From DATJPR01 sp963811705 (lineage in GTDB: Bacteria; Bacteroidota; Ignavibacteria; UBA10030; UBA6906), in NCBI GenBank assembly GCA_963811705.1, contig CAWESL010000008.1:124001-188000 (forward strand): 64,000 bases of DNA, given 5' to 3'. The position numbers and the translations under genes are program-made. The notes under the pieces are model-generated. The model was not told the DNA's origin. It saw only the letters and a program-made list of their open reading frames with translations, and did no database searches. Position 1 is the first letter of the stretch, and each line of letters opens with the position of its first letter. Below are positions 19,697 to 29,113 of the stretch, piece by piece.

Positions 19697-20521
19697 TCAC
19701 CCTTCGCGATAGTGCAGGCCGCGGACACAGACGGCCGACGCCCGACGCCGCACTTCCTGGAACCGATCCCAGCAGGCGTCGGAGACCGGCTGGCGGGGAT
19801 GCCAGATGTGATACTGGATCGCCAGATTGCGCATCGATTTCCCCGTCACCCCGATGAGCGAAAGCCGGTACTGAACGTCGGAGTCCTCACCGCATCCCGG
19901 GCCGTCGTATTCCTCGTCGAATCCGTTGATCGCTTCGAGATCTCGTTTGGCCACCGAGAAGTTGCATCCCAGCATGCCGCGGACGTTGCGCAGGAGGACC
20001 GCCCGCAACACGCGGCTCGGAATTCTGATGCCGTCTTCGACCCGCAACGACCTTCCGCGAAGACCATCCATCCACTCCGCCACGCCGTACCGCTCGAAGG
20101 CCCCCGAGCGAACGCGTTCCAAGGTCAGGGAGCGCGCCCACCGTTCACTCGTCTCAACACGCCGGCCCAGAAGCGCCCGTTTGTCCTCGCGCTCCGTCCA
20201 GTGATCGAGCAGAAAATGCCGTGAGGGAAGACAGTCGCCGTCGGTGACGACGATCCACTCCGCGCGCGAGGCGCGGATGGCCTTGTTCAGCATGATGTTC
20301 TTCCGCCAACCGCGATCACTATGCCAGAGATGTTCGATGGGATAGGGATATGCGCGCTTCGCCTCGGCCACGACGTCTCCCACCTCCGGCCCTGAACCGT
20401 CGTCCGCGATGATCACTTCGAACTCGCGGAATGATTGGCGGCCAAGCGCCGCAAAAAGAAACCGGAGGAACTCCGGCTTGTTGTAGACCGCGACCACAAG
20501 AGAAATCCGGGGGGAAGGCAT
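19697..20521 (-). CDS. Family 2 glycosyltransferase
   Basis: The protein has 274 residues from the ATG at 20521, which lies just after the stop of the radical SAM gene; the longer frame runs inside that gene. It has the GT-A start S-L-V-V-A-V-Y-N-K-P, A-D-D-G-S, the V-T-D-G-D metal motif and a C-terminal segment with G-C-N-F-S-x-x-K and G-F-D-E-E-Y-D-G-P-G-C-G-E-D, typical of the galactosyltransferase-like C-terminal domain (chondroitin-polymerase style). No membrane helix is seen. It lies apart from the main sugar cluster. Acceptor and donor are unknown. Confidence 0.82.
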   Translation of the reverse strand: MPSPRISLVVAVYNKPEFLRFLFAALGRQSFREFEVIIADDGSGPEVGDVVAEAKRAYPYPIEHLWHSDRGWRKNIMLNKAIRASRAEWIVVTDGDCLPSRHFLLDHWTEREDKRALLGRRVETSERWARSLTLERVRSGAFERYGVAEWMDGLRGRSLRVEDGIRIPSRVLRAVLLRNVRGMLGCNFSVAKRDLEAINGFDEEYDGPGCGEDSDVQYRLSLIGVTGKSMRNLAIQYHIWHPRQPVSDACWDRFQEVRRRASAVCVRGLHYREG

Positions 20522-20540
20522 CGGGGGTCGGGTTGAGAAA

Positions 20541-21599
20541 TTAATTCCAGATTCCGGGAACCGGGTGGGCACAGCGCGGGCAGAGTCCTCCGAGGAGCGC
20601 TTCTGAACGCACATGAAATCCATGCCGTTCGATGAGAAGGGCACGACAGGACGGACAATAGGTGTTTTCGTTGCTGCCAGTCATGCCCGGCAAATTTCCT
20701 GCGTACACAAAATGCAGACCGCTCTCGCGACCGAGTTCCGCTGCACGCATCAGCGTCTTCACGGGTGTTCGCTCGACATCCTGCATTTGATAGTCCGGAT
20801 GAAAGGCGGTGACATGCCACGGAATGTCATTCGAAACAGTCGACAGAAACGCCGCAATATCGCGAAGCTCTGCGTCGGAATCGTTGAAGCCGGGAACGAC
20901 AAGCGTCACGATTTCCACCCACACGCCGTCCTGCTTCAAAAGCCGGATGGTGTCGAGAACATTCTGCAGCTTTCCACCGAGCTGCTGGTAGTTCTTCTGT
21001 CGGAAACTTTTGAGATCGATCTTGTAGCAATCGATGAAAGGCCGGATATACTCGATCACCTCGGGAGTGCCGTTGCCATTTGAGACATAGGAGCACTTGA
21101 TCCCTGCCGCCTTTGCCAGTCGAAACACCTCCACGGCCCATTCGCTGGTAATGAGGGGCTCGTTATACGTACTGGTGATCACGGGGGCGTGATGGCGGAC
21201 GGCAAGCGCAACGATTTCTTCCGCCCGGATCGGATCCGGCGTGGCGTTCGCGGAGGGGTTCCGCAGCGTTTGGGACGTCAGCCAGTTCTGGCAATACGCG
21301 CAATGGAGGTCGCAACCCAGCATGCCGAAACTCAGCGCGCGCGCTCCCGGCAGGACGTGAAAGAACGGTTTCTTTTCGATCGGATCGAGCGCCAGCCCTG
21401 CCGCGTAACCGGTCGGCACCTTCAGCACGCCGTGATCATTGAAACGGACCCGGCAGATGCCTTCATGCGCCGGGGCAATCTTGCACCGGTGGCCGCAGGC
21501 GAGACACCGGACCCAATCATCGTCCATCCGCTCGACCAATTCTCCGTCCCGTACGTGCCCGGCGAGCAGGTCGCGCAGCGTCAGTGTCGTCTCGTTCAT
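20541..21599 (-). CDS. amrS: AmmeMemoRadiSam system radical SAM enzyme
   Basis: The protein has 352 residues from the ATG at 21599 (GAGG upstream). It begins with a zinc-ribbon-like C-L-A-C-G-H-R-C segment, then the radical SAM cluster motif C-D-L-H-C-A-Y-C, T-Y-N-E-P, and ends with two more Cys pairs (Y-C-P-S-C and L-C-P-R-C). This is the AmrS/PflA-like family usually found with Memo and AMMECR1 genes. Neither partner is in the window. The reaction is not established in general; a radical modification of a protein or RNA has been proposed for the family. It overlaps no neighbour, and the GT2 gene follows by 19 bp. Confidence 0.82.
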   Translation of the reverse strand: MNETTLTLRDLLAGHVRDGELVERMDDDWVRCLACGHRCKIAPAHEGICRVRFNDHGVLKVPTGYAAGLALDPIEKKPFFHVLPGARALSFGMLGCDLHCAYCQNWLTSQTLRNPSANATPDPIRAEEIVALAVRHHAPVITSTYNEPLITSEWAVEVFRLAKAAGIKCSYVSNGNGTPEVIEYIRPFIDCYKIDLKSFRQKNYQQLGGKLQNVLDTIRLLKQDGVWVEIVTLVVPGFNDSDAELRDIAAFLSTVSNDIPWHVTAFHPDYQMQDVERTPVKTLMRAAELGRESGLHFVYAGNLPGMTGSNENTYCPSCRALLIERHGFHVRSEALLGGLCPRCAHPVPGIWN

Positions 21600-21724
21600 T
21601 TCGGCCTCATACCGCTGCAGCAATGGTACGAATTGACCGGCTGACTATCAAACGGCGGAATTGCAACACCACAGGCGACGGCTTCGTACATACCTGGAGA
21701 ACAACTTCCGAACCAGGCATCGTC

Positions 21725-21928
21725 ATGGTAAAATTTCTTTTGTGGGTCATCCTGCTCCTTCTCTGCTGGCCGATAGCGATTATCGCCCTCGTCCTCTATC
21801 CCCTGATCTGGCTCCTCTTGCTCCCTTTCCGAGTGCTGGGAATCGCCGTCGACGGCACGTTCGCATTCGTGCGGGCTCTCTTCATGCTGCCTGCGAGAAT
21901 TCTTGGCGGAAATCCGGGGGGGAAGTAA
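21725..21928 (+). CDS. Small two-helix membrane protein
   Basis: The protein has 67 residues from the ATG at 21725, made almost entirely of hydrophobic residues with two likely helices (about 3-36 and 40-56) and a short Gly-rich end. The ribosome site is weak. An in-frame extension to 21584 would overlap the radical SAM gene start and is rejected. The composition is strongly protein-like, but the family and role are not recognised. It faces cdd with 11 bp between the stops. Confidence 0.5.
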   Translation: MVKFLLWVILLLLCWPIAIIALVLYPLIWLLLLPFRVLGIAVDGTFAFVRALFMLPARILGGNPGGK

Positions 21929-21939
21929 ACCAGAAGCCC

Positions 21940-22377
21940 TTACCGCTTCGACGGGCGCGCGAGCATCTTCAGATCGGCAGGCATCGGGTGCAGGGTGTCG
22001 AGCGCGACCACCTTGATCTTCCCGTCCGCGTTCGTGAGGAGGATCTCCATCGAAGGAGAGAATTCGGAGAGCACTTGCCGGCAGGCACCACAGGGAGGAA
22101 GAAATGCGTGATCGTCCGACGCGATGGCAATGGAACGAAACGAAGTCTTCCCTGACATCACGGCTTGAAACACTGCGTTCCGTTCAGCACAAATCGTCAG
22201 CGAGTACGAACTGTTTTCAACGTTGCACCCCTCGAAAATTTCCCCGTCCTCCGTAAGAAGTGCCGCACCCACGCGAAACCGAGAATAGGGAGCGTACGCA
22301 TGCTCCTTCGCGTTTGCCGCGCGACGAACAAGCTCTTCGCGCTCTTTTGCCGTCGTCCTGGCGTGGGTCTTTTGCAT
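21940..22377 (-). CDS. cdd: Cytidine deaminase
   Basis: The protein has 145 residues from the ATG at 22377 with AAGG upstream. It converts cytidine and deoxycytidine to uridine forms in pyrimidine salvage. Zinc site motifs are C-A-E-R-N-A (Cys and the catalytic Glu) and P-C-G-A-C-R-Q (two Cys), so it is the small homotetrameric type with three Cys ligands. The Y-S-x-F-x-V-G-A-A-L-L substrate segment is present. Complete and standard length. Confidence 0.93.
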   Translation of the reverse strand: MQKTHARTTAKEREELVRRAANAKEHAYAPYSRFRVGAALLTEDGEIFEGCNVENSSYSLTICAERNAVFQAVMSGKTSFRSIAIASDDHAFLPPCGACRQVLSEFSPSMEILLTNADGKIKVVALDTLHPMPADLKMLARPSKR

Positions 22378-22514
22378 TAAAACCTTTTCATTTGTATCGA
22401 ATAATGTAGAAATCCGCAAAGTGAATTGCAATCCGCGGAACCCTGCGGACAGATGGAGAGTTCCATCAGTGTATGGACAGGAATCTCCATCCCGAAACTG
22501 CGAAGCATTGTTTT

Positions 22515-22994
22515 ATGAAACGTCAAGCGGTCGCACTTCTTCTCTTCTTCGTGCTTTCCTCTTCTGCGGTCATGGCGCAAAATCGGTTTGGCTTCGGATT
22601 TGTCCTCGGTGAACCCACGGGACTCAGTTGGAAGTACCGTCTTGACCGAATGCATGCGATTGACGGTGTCATTGGATTCTCTCCCGAGGATCGATTCAGA
22701 ATCCACGGGGACTATCTCTGGTCGAGCCATCCGTTCAATGATGGCGCGTTCTCCCTCCACTACGGACTCGGCGCCGCACTCGGCTTCGGGAGATGGACCT
22801 ATTTTGCGTCCGGCGACGGATACTTCATTCGCACGCAGGAGTTGGGATTCGCCGTGAGGGTTCCCGTCGGGATCGATTATGAAATTCCCCGCTCTCCGTG
22901 TGAAGTATATTTCGAGCTGGCGCCGATCGTGATCCTTGCTCCCGATGCCGGAGTGGGCATTGATGCAGGCGTCGGGATCCGTATTTATCCATGA
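22515..22994 (+). CDS. Exported DUF3996-like beta-barrel protein
   Basis: The protein has 159 residues from the ATG at 22515. The signal peptide (about 1-23, ending in VMAQ) is followed by glycine- and aromatic-rich beta strands. The G-E-P-T-G-L-S-W-K-Y stretch after the signal and H-x-D-Y-L-W resemble DUF3996-type outer-membrane proteins. A final strand in G-I-R-I-Y-P suggests a small eight-strand barrel. Function unknown. It is divergent from cdd and 15 bp upstream of pdxH, with which it may share a transcript. Confidence 0.6.
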   Translation: MKRQAVALLLFFVLSSSAVMAQNRFGFGFVLGEPTGLSWKYRLDRMHAIDGVIGFSPEDRFRIHGDYLWSSHPFNDGAFSLHYGLGAALGFGRWTYFASGDGYFIRTQELGFAVRVPVGIDYEIPRSPCEVYFELAPIVILAPDAGVGIDAGVGIRIYP

Positions 22995-23009
22995 CTCCCC
23001 TGAGGCCAA

Positions 23010-23615
23010 ATGAAGGAACGTTTTGAAGACGGCCTGAACTCCGATCCCATTGTGCAGTTTCTCGCGTGGTACGATGATGCCGTCCGCCGGAAGGCTCCTC
23101 AGCCGGACGCCATGACTCTTGCAACGAGCACGCCTGACGGCAAGCCATCGGCACGCATCGTCCTCCTGAAAAAGGCGGACGAGCATGGATTCGTCTTCGT
23201 CTCAAATTACATGAGCAGGAAAGGGAGGGAAATCGAGGCCAATTCGCAGGGGACGATGGTCTTCCACTGGCCGACTCTCGAACGGCAGGTGCGGATTGAA
23301 GGAACCTTATTAAAAACATCCCCCGAAGAATCGGACCGGCTCTTTGCAGCGAGAGCACGGGACCATCAACTCAGTTCCGCTGCTTCCCCGCAAAGCGACG
23401 TGATCACTCTCGAGGAGCTCGACCGACGCTATGGTGCGGTCGAGAAACAATATAAAGGTGGAAGCGTCCCGCGCCCGCAACAGTGGGGCGGCTATCGATT
23501 GACCCCGACAAGCCTAGAGTTCTGGCAGCACCGGTTCGCACGGATGAACGACCGGGTCATCTATGTGCGGAATGCCCGGCGGTCATCGTGGGACATGATG
23601 CGGCTCGCCCCGTAG
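23010..23615 (+). CDS. pdxH: Pyridoxine/pyridoxamine 5'-phosphate oxidase
   Basis: This 201-residue FMN enzyme makes pyridoxal 5'-phosphate. Landmarks are the M-T-L-A-T motif, R-x-V-L-L-K with Y-x-S-x-K-G-R-E (FMN phosphate), F-H-W-P-T-L-E-R-Q-V-R, and the C-terminal W-G-G-Y-R-L-x-P-x-x-x-E-F-W-Q and R-x-x-x-W-D-M-M-R-L-A-P, all typical of PdxH. GAGG is the ribosome site. Its stop is 3 bp from the stop of pdxJ on the other strand, so two steps of the same vitamin pathway meet tail to tail. Confidence 0.95.
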   Translation: MKERFEDGLNSDPIVQFLAWYDDAVRRKAPQPDAMTLATSTPDGKPSARIVLLKKADEHGFVFVSNYMSRKGREIEANSQGTMVFHWPTLERQVRIEGTLLKTSPEESDRLFAARARDHQLSSAASPQSDVITLEELDRRYGAVEKQYKGGSVPRPQQWGGYRLTPTSLEFWQHRFARMNDRVIYVRNARRSSWDMMRLAP

Positions 23616-23618
23616 GCG

Positions 23619-24335
23619 TTACCGGCCATCAACGGCCCTGAGCATTTCCTTCACGGCGGCGTCGAGTCCGACAAACACGGCACGGGCGATGACCGCGTGC
23701 CCGATGCTCACCTCGTCGATCTCCTTGATCGCAACAAACGGAATGATGTTGAGATAGTTCAACCCGTGACCCGCGTTGACGGTCATGCCGAGGTCGCGGG
23801 CATACCGTGCGATTTCCGCGACCTGGCCGAGAAGCTCCATCTGTATCCGCTCATTCCTTGCGTTTGCATACTCCCCGGTGTGAATTTCGACGGTATCCGC
23901 TTCCACTTCGCGCGCCGCCTCGATCTGTTCGCGCACGGGATCAACGAACATGCTCACCCGGATTTCGTGTTTATGGAGTTCGTTGACGACGCCGCGCAGG
24001 TAGTGCCGGTTTCCCCGGACGTCCAGGCCCCCTTCGGTGGTCAATTCCTGCCGCCGCTCGGGAACAAGGGTCGCGAGTTCGGGAAGAATCTCGATGGCAA
24101 TCTTGACGATCTCCTCGGTCGCGGCCATTTCGAGATCCAGCTTTGTCTTTACGGTTTCCCGCAGCAGGCGTACATCGCGATCATTGATGTGGCGGCGATC
24201 TTCACGGAGGTGACACACGATCCCACGGGCACCCGCAAGTTCGCACAGATGCGCGGCGGTGACCGGATCCGGTTCCACGCCCCCCCGGGCTTCGCGCAGT
24301 GTCGCGATATGGTCGATGTTGATGGTGAGATTCAT
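23619..24335 (-). CDS. pdxJ: Pyridoxine 5'-phosphate synthase
   Basis: The protein has 238 residues from the ATG at 24335 (GGAG upstream). It closes the pyridoxine ring from 1-deoxyxylulose 5-phosphate and the PdxA product. It starts with L-T-I-N-I-D-H-I-A-T-L-R, then C-H-L-R-E-D-R-R-H-I, T-T-E-G-G-L-D-V and V-N-A-G-H-G-L-N-Y, the PdxJ signatures. Presence of PdxJ means the DXP-dependent B6 route. It starts 4 bp after the ybbR stop and is the last gene of the long minus-strand run. Confidence 0.96.
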   Translation of the reverse strand: MNLTINIDHIATLREARGGVEPDPVTAAHLCELAGARGIVCHLREDRRHINDRDVRLLRETVKTKLDLEMAATEEIVKIAIEILPELATLVPERRQELTTEGGLDVRGNRHYLRGVVNELHKHEIRVSMFVDPVREQIEAAREVEADTVEIHTGEYANARNERIQMELLGQVAEIARYARDLGMTVNAGHGLNYLNIIPFVAIKEIDEVSIGHAVIARAVFVGLDAAVKEMLRAVDGR

Positions 24336-24339
24336 GGTT

Positions 24340-25263
24340 TCATAATCTCCTGCGGACAACGTATTGAAGATGCTCCGGCGTTCTCGCGACGACCTCGACC
24401 CCGGGCGGTGCGACAATATCCGCATCGACGTAACCGGACGAGTCCGCGACCACGTTGCCATAATCAACGCTGACGTGGAAGTCATCCATCGTGATGTTTG
24501 ACAATTGCCGGATCCCTCCCCGGATGACGACGTCGATCTTCGGCGGAATCAAAATCAATTCCCTGCCGGGGGTCACATTCCGAACTTCAACAAGAAGACC
24601 GCTCACGGTTTTCTCCGCGAATGGTTCGATGTCCGCAGCAAGATGGACCCGTGCAACAGAGAGCTCGACCATGCGCGACCCGGCAGGCGCCAGCGCAAGG
24701 TTCGCTTCCAGCGAAGCACGAAGGTTGTCAAAATTGCCGTGGACAGTGCTCCAGGAGTCGATCGATCGCAGGACCTCCGCAGCCCCGAGGACCGTCACGC
24801 TGTCCGGCACGATGACCGTCGTCCCCACCTGCCCGTACCCCTCTTTAAACGCCAGCTGGCAGTCAAGGACGATCGGGACGGTCTTTTGCGTCTGCTGGTC
24901 GAGCTGCACATACACGGACTCCGGGGACATATCCACGAGCTGGACGCCGATCCTCGCCGACAATTTTTCGGCAACATCCGAAAACGTGATGGCGTTCTTC
25001 CCGCCGGTGAACATTTGCACCGGGAACGTCAGCGTCAAGTCCGACGTCCAGAGCGCCGCCGCCATTTGCCATCCCTTGCCGTGCAGCTTCAGCGTAATTG
25101 TCGGAGGAACGGACGTACTGATCGCCATTCCGGGCGGAATGTTTTCGATCTTCAACGGCGCCTGTACAGTCACCTGATATTCATCACTGATGGCCACGGA
25201 CAACCATACCAGAACGCCGAAGGCCAGCGAAAGGACGACGATATAGAAGTTCTTCATCGACAT
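24340..25263 (-). CDS. YbbR-like domain protein
   Basis: The 307-residue protein has one N-terminal membrane anchor (about 5-25) followed by an extracytoplasmic part with YbbR-type beta repeats (residues 30-110, 115-205 and 215-305, roughly). The P-V-x-V/L repeats and I-D-V-V-I-R-G context fit the CdaR/YbbR family, which in Firmicutes regulates the CdaA diadenylate cyclase. No cyclase gene is in the window, so that role cannot be assumed. AAGGGG gives the start. It lies between a YfhO gene (37 bp) and pdxJ (4 bp). Confidence 0.72.
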   Translation of the reverse strand: MSMKNFYIVVLSLAFGVLVWLSVAISDEYQVTVQAPLKIENIPPGMAISTSVPPTITLKLHGKGWQMAAALWTSDLTLTFPVQMFTGGKNAITFSDVAEKLSARIGVQLVDMSPESVYVQLDQQTQKTVPIVLDCQLAFKEGYGQVGTTVIVPDSVTVLGAAEVLRSIDSWSTVHGNFDNLRASLEANLALAPAGSRMVELSVARVHLAADIEPFAEKTVSGLLVEVRNVTPGRELILIPPKIDVVIRGGIRQLSNITMDDFHVSVDYGNVVADSSGYVDADIVAPPGVEVVARTPEHLQYVVRRRL

Positions 25264-25300
25264 GCGCTACGTCCCCTTCTCAACGTTAGGACGGCCGCAA

Positions 25301-27874
25301 TCAGCCGCGTTTCGGCGCTTGGGCATGGCCGGAATCGCCCGCCGCAGGACCACGACGAAGGAAGCGAGCGGCGTGGCTGCGCGCCTTCGGATCAAGGACG
25401 ATTCCGCCGATAATGCAGAGCGCACAGAAGATCCAGGCGCCATTGGAAAGCATATACCCTGCCCGATACAGGGGCGGATCGAAGGTCATCGTCACCGTGT
25501 GCGACCCGGCCGGGACAACCACCGAACGCAAAACGGAATTCGTCCGGTAGATCTCTGTTTCCTTGCCGTCGATCGTGGCGTTCCATCCTGCCGGATAATA
25601 GACTTCGCTGATCACCAGGAGCGCAGGTCGGGCCGTCGTCGCATTGATGACAATTCTTCTTGACAAATGTTCCGAAATGGTGGCGGAAGCGGCGCTGTCC
25701 GGTCGTTCAATCGCCGGCGGCGTTGCCGGGGATTGAATCACCGCCAGATGGTGCGGGTCAAAGCCCGGTGCATCGAGCGCCTCGAACACTTCATGATCAT
25801 CCTTCGCGATCTCCGCCGTATCGACGAACCACGCTCGTGGAAGCGCACCCGGATTCAAGTAGGTGATCAGGCGCTTCGCCTCATCGACATGCGCGAGAAC
25901 AAACCGCCCTTCCGGAAGGCGCCCGGGAACGACAAAGTACCGGGCATTCAGCATGTCAATGACGCCTATATTGTAGGGGAAGGTCGGATCCGCGCTTTTG
26001 AGGAGACAGGAATCGAGCATCGTCTGATAGATTCTCAACTTGGCCGGACTGTATCCGCCCACGGATTCGATCCCGTGATACGCATAGGTGTTGTCGTTCC
26101 AGTCTGAACCATACACCGGTATCGGCAGGATTCTGAATTGACCCTGTTGTTCTTTCAAAAAGGCAATCGTGTCATCGGGCAGAAAATTCTCTTCGATGGC
26201 GGAGCGCGGCTGTGGCACGATGATCCGCTCATCGATGATGGCAAGGTCGGCCACGACGACAATCACCATCGCCGCCGCAAACATGGTGGGCGTGATGGAT
26301 TTGCGGAGATACAGGGCAATCGCGCCGCTCCCGGCGGCAAGCAACACAAAGAACTTGACGTAGTCCTTCCAGAATATCTCGAAGCGGAGATTCTTGAGGG
26401 CATCCAGTGCCTGCGGGGCCTGCCTTGCATACTTCTGGCGGATCATTTCAAGATCGCCGTCTTTCAGGAAAAGAAAACTCTTGAAGAAATCTTCCAGGGG
26501 TGCTTTCAGGAGAAGCGACACAAAAAACAACCCGCCGGCGATGAGACTGACCGAGGTCATCGCACGGATCAGAGGGCCGTTCGACTTTTGCGCTCCCCGC
26601 TGTTCTTCCACCGCGGAGTAACCGATGGCCCCGAGCACGCCGAGCGTGAAGGGGAGCAGATGGAGAATCATCGACGGCACGCGGAATTTGTTGAAGAACG
26701 GAAGAACCTTGAACATGGCATCGTACACGATCGGAAAATTCCGGCCGCACGCGACAATGATCACGAACACCGTCAGGATCCCCATGAAGCCCGCCAGCCG
26801 GGTTCGTTTGTACGTTAACGCGATGATTGCGAGAAGGATCGGGATCAAGCCCGCGTAGACATACGAATACGTCCAAGGTTCGACATGTCCCCAGTACGGC
26901 GTACTCGGGGAGCCGTTGATTCCATAGAATCCCGGGATCAGCAGGACGATCGTTTCCCCCAGGCTCCAGGACCAGTTCGTTGCGTAGTCGTACGTGAGAC
27001 CGCCCGTCGACCCGGTGGTTCCTCCTCCGCGCATCGAGTACTGCGAGTACTCATACACCGAGAGATAGATGTACGAAGAAATACAGAGCCCGACCAACAG
27101 CGCGCCGGCAAAGAGAAGCGTCTTGACCGGGATTGCCCCCTTGTGCTCCTTGAAATCCGTCATGATATGGTACGCCAGATAGCAGCCAAGGACGATGAAT
27201 GCGTAATAGACGATCTGCATGTGGTTCGTCAGCAAGAGCGTTCCGAGGGCGGCGGAGAGAAGACCGAACGTCAGCAGCGAGCGCTTTTCGAACAGCCAGT
27301 GCGCCAGCATCATCACCAGCGGGATGTAGATGATCGCCATGAGTTTCGAGCCGTGGCCGTCAGGGGCAAGACCGATGGCATACGGGCTGAGCATAAAGGT
27401 GATCGCCGCGATCAGCGAAGCGATCCTGCCGAACCCCCAGGTTCTCGACAGACAATACATGAATACGCCGCCGAGAAAATAGTAGACGATATACCACGTC
27501 CACGCGCCGTTCAGGAACAACAGATTCAGGACGGCTTGAACAACTGTCTGCAGGTAGCTGACGTTGTGCGGGACGAACGCGACATTGCCGAATGTCGGCA
27601 TGCCGCTGAAAAAGTACGGCATCCAGAGAACGTCGACGCCCTCCGACTTTTCCAGCTGCACTCCGGCATGGGTATAGCTCAGGGCAGACGCCGTGTCGCC
27701 GCCGGAGGCAAAAGCCTCATTGTTGAAAATGATCCCGCGGAAAATCACCAGGCAGAGCACGTAGAGGACCAGAACCGCGAGCAGGTCCTGGGTAAGCGGA
27801 GACAGTTTTTCGAAGAACGCTGCGCTGGATTCTTTTGCAGGCGGGCGTCTCTTGGATGAAGAGGGACCGGACAT
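25301..27874 (-). CDS. YfhO-family GT-C membrane protein
   Basis: The 857-residue protein has about 13 transmembrane helices in the first 530 residues and a long extracytoplasmic C-terminal domain ending with one more helix. The first loop has G-D-T-A-S-A, then L-W-M-P-Y-F-F-S-G-M-P-T-F, and the C-terminal part has Y-Y-P-A-G-W-N-A, both typical of YfhO proteins. These are predicted GT-C enzymes that use polyprenyl-phosphate sugars outside the membrane; B. subtilis YfhO works with the GT2 enzyme CsbB. The acceptor here is unknown. It is 3 bp downstream of a GT4 gene. Confidence 0.8.
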   Translation of the reverse strand: MSGPSSSKRRPPAKESSAAFFEKLSPLTQDLLAVLVLYVLCLVIFRGIIFNNEAFASGGDTASALSYTHAGVQLEKSEGVDVLWMPYFFSGMPTFGNVAFVPHNVSYLQTVVQAVLNLLFLNGAWTWYIVYYFLGGVFMYCLSRTWGFGRIASLIAAITFMLSPYAIGLAPDGHGSKLMAIIYIPLVMMLAHWLFEKRSLLTFGLLSAALGTLLLTNHMQIVYYAFIVLGCYLAYHIMTDFKEHKGAIPVKTLLFAGALLVGLCISSYIYLSVYEYSQYSMRGGGTTGSTGGLTYDYATNWSWSLGETIVLLIPGFYGINGSPSTPYWGHVEPWTYSYVYAGLIPILLAIIALTYKRTRLAGFMGILTVFVIIVACGRNFPIVYDAMFKVLPFFNKFRVPSMILHLLPFTLGVLGAIGYSAVEEQRGAQKSNGPLIRAMTSVSLIAGGLFFVSLLLKAPLEDFFKSFLFLKDGDLEMIRQKYARQAPQALDALKNLRFEIFWKDYVKFFVLLAAGSGAIALYLRKSITPTMFAAAMVIVVVADLAIIDERIIVPQPRSAIEENFLPDDTIAFLKEQQGQFRILPIPVYGSDWNDNTYAYHGIESVGGYSPAKLRIYQTMLDSCLLKSADPTFPYNIGVIDMLNARYFVVPGRLPEGRFVLAHVDEAKRLITYLNPGALPRAWFVDTAEIAKDDHEVFEALDAPGFDPHHLAVIQSPATPPAIERPDSAASATISEHLSRRIVINATTARPALLVISEVYYPAGWNATIDGKETEIYRTNSVLRSVVVPAGSHTVTMTFDPPLYRAGYMLSNGAWIFCALCIIGGIVLDPKARSHAARFLRRGPAAGDSGHAQAPKRG

Positions 27875-27877
27875 GGA

Positions 27878-29113
27878 TCAAGCCTTTCGCTGCTGGAGGG
27901 TTATTCGATAAAACTCTTCGATCGTGGACACGACGCGGTCCCACGAGTAATAGCGTTGCATGGCGGCACATCCGGCATCGCCGATGGACTTTGCGAGCCC
28001 GGGTTCGCGAAGAAGCCGGCAAACCGCATCGGAGATCTCCGCCGATGTCCTGCCGACAAGCAACGACACCCCGGGAGTGGCACCTTCGATCCCTTCGGCC
28101 CCGACGGACGTTGTGACAACAGGAATGGCGTACGCCATCGCATGAAGCAGTTTCACTTTCACCCCGCCACCGGATCGCAGAGGTGCCAGGAACACGGTGC
28201 TTCGGCGGAGCAGCGATTCCAGATCTTTCACGAACCCTGTGACCCTGACATTGTGCTGCTTCCGTGCAGCATCCTGCAGGGCGTCCGGCGGATTGGGGCC
28301 GGCAAAGATAAACTGCGTGGTTGGCACGACGTTCCAGACGGCCGGGGCAATTGACCGGATGATCTCCAATGCGGCATCGACATTGGGAGCATGCGCGAAA
28401 CTCCCTACAAAGAGGACGGTTCCGGGATCACGTTCCAGTCCGGTTTCGAAAGCCGGAATCTCGACGGCGCGGGGAAGATAGCCGATGTTTCCCGCACCCG
28501 TCAGTCGTGTGAGAAGCCGTTGATCCTGCCCGGTAACGGTGAGCACTCCGTCGAGGTGTCTCACTGCATCCAGCTCATATCGTGTCCACATGCACCAGTC
28601 AAGATACCGCGCCAGTTTGACAGGACCCGTCGCACGTCGGAATCGCCTGTATGCGGGCCGATAGGCCACGTCATGCTCGTGGAGAACGATGCGGCCTTTC
28701 CGCACGGCGGAAGCGTAGCCTGCCATGAACGACAGCTCCAGTTGCACGATATCAAAATGTCCGCTCTTCGTCAAATCGCCGATGAGGCGTCGCATCGCCT
28801 TTCGACGCCACTTGGAGGAATAGTAGGGCGTCCAGGTGATGATACTTCTCGCGAAATCCACTCCGCGGCCGAGGCTCAATCCCCCGTTTGCCATGAACGA
28901 AGATCTCCGACCGCGCGGCCGATACACCGGGTGAACCCGAATGTTTCGTGACTGCAGGTCTTGCAGAAACCCCTCCTCCTGATCGTCGTAGAACGTTGCC
29001 AGGGCGACGTCATGGCGTGCGGCCAGACGCCGGACCAACCCGTCCATGAACGCTCCCGTGCCATGTCCTGCGTCCTCGTGCGGGACATACGGAGATACGA
29101 TGAGAATGTTCAT
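27878..29113 (-). CDS. Family 4 glycosyltransferase
   Basis: The protein has 411 residues from the ATG at 29113, four bases inside the previous gene's end. The N-terminal Rossmann domain starts I-L-I-V-S-P-Y-V-P-x-x-x-x-G, and the C-terminal domain has F-V-G-S-F-x-H-x-P-N, P-L-R-S-G-G-G-V-K-V-K-L and A-M-A-Y-A-I-P-V-V-T-T, the GT-B donor site of the GT4 sub-group related to PslH/WcaL enzymes. It is predicted to be cytosolic or membrane-associated and to use a nucleotide sugar. Substrate unknown. Confidence 0.85.
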   Translation of the reverse strand: MNILIVSPYVPHEDAGHGTGAFMDGLVRRLAARHDVALATFYDDQEEGFLQDLQSRNIRVHPVYRPRGRRSSFMANGGLSLGRGVDFARSIITWTPYYSSKWRRKAMRRLIGDLTKSGHFDIVQLELSFMAGYASAVRKGRIVLHEHDVAYRPAYRRFRRATGPVKLARYLDWCMWTRYELDAVRHLDGVLTVTGQDQRLLTRLTGAGNIGYLPRAVEIPAFETGLERDPGTVLFVGSFAHAPNVDAALEIIRSIAPAVWNVVPTTQFIFAGPNPPDALQDAARKQHNVRVTGFVKDLESLLRRSTVFLAPLRSGGGVKVKLLHAMAYAIPVVTTSVGAEGIEGATPGVSLLVGRTSAEISDAVCRLLREPGLAKSIGDAGCAAMQRYYSWDRVVSTIEEFYRITLQQRKA

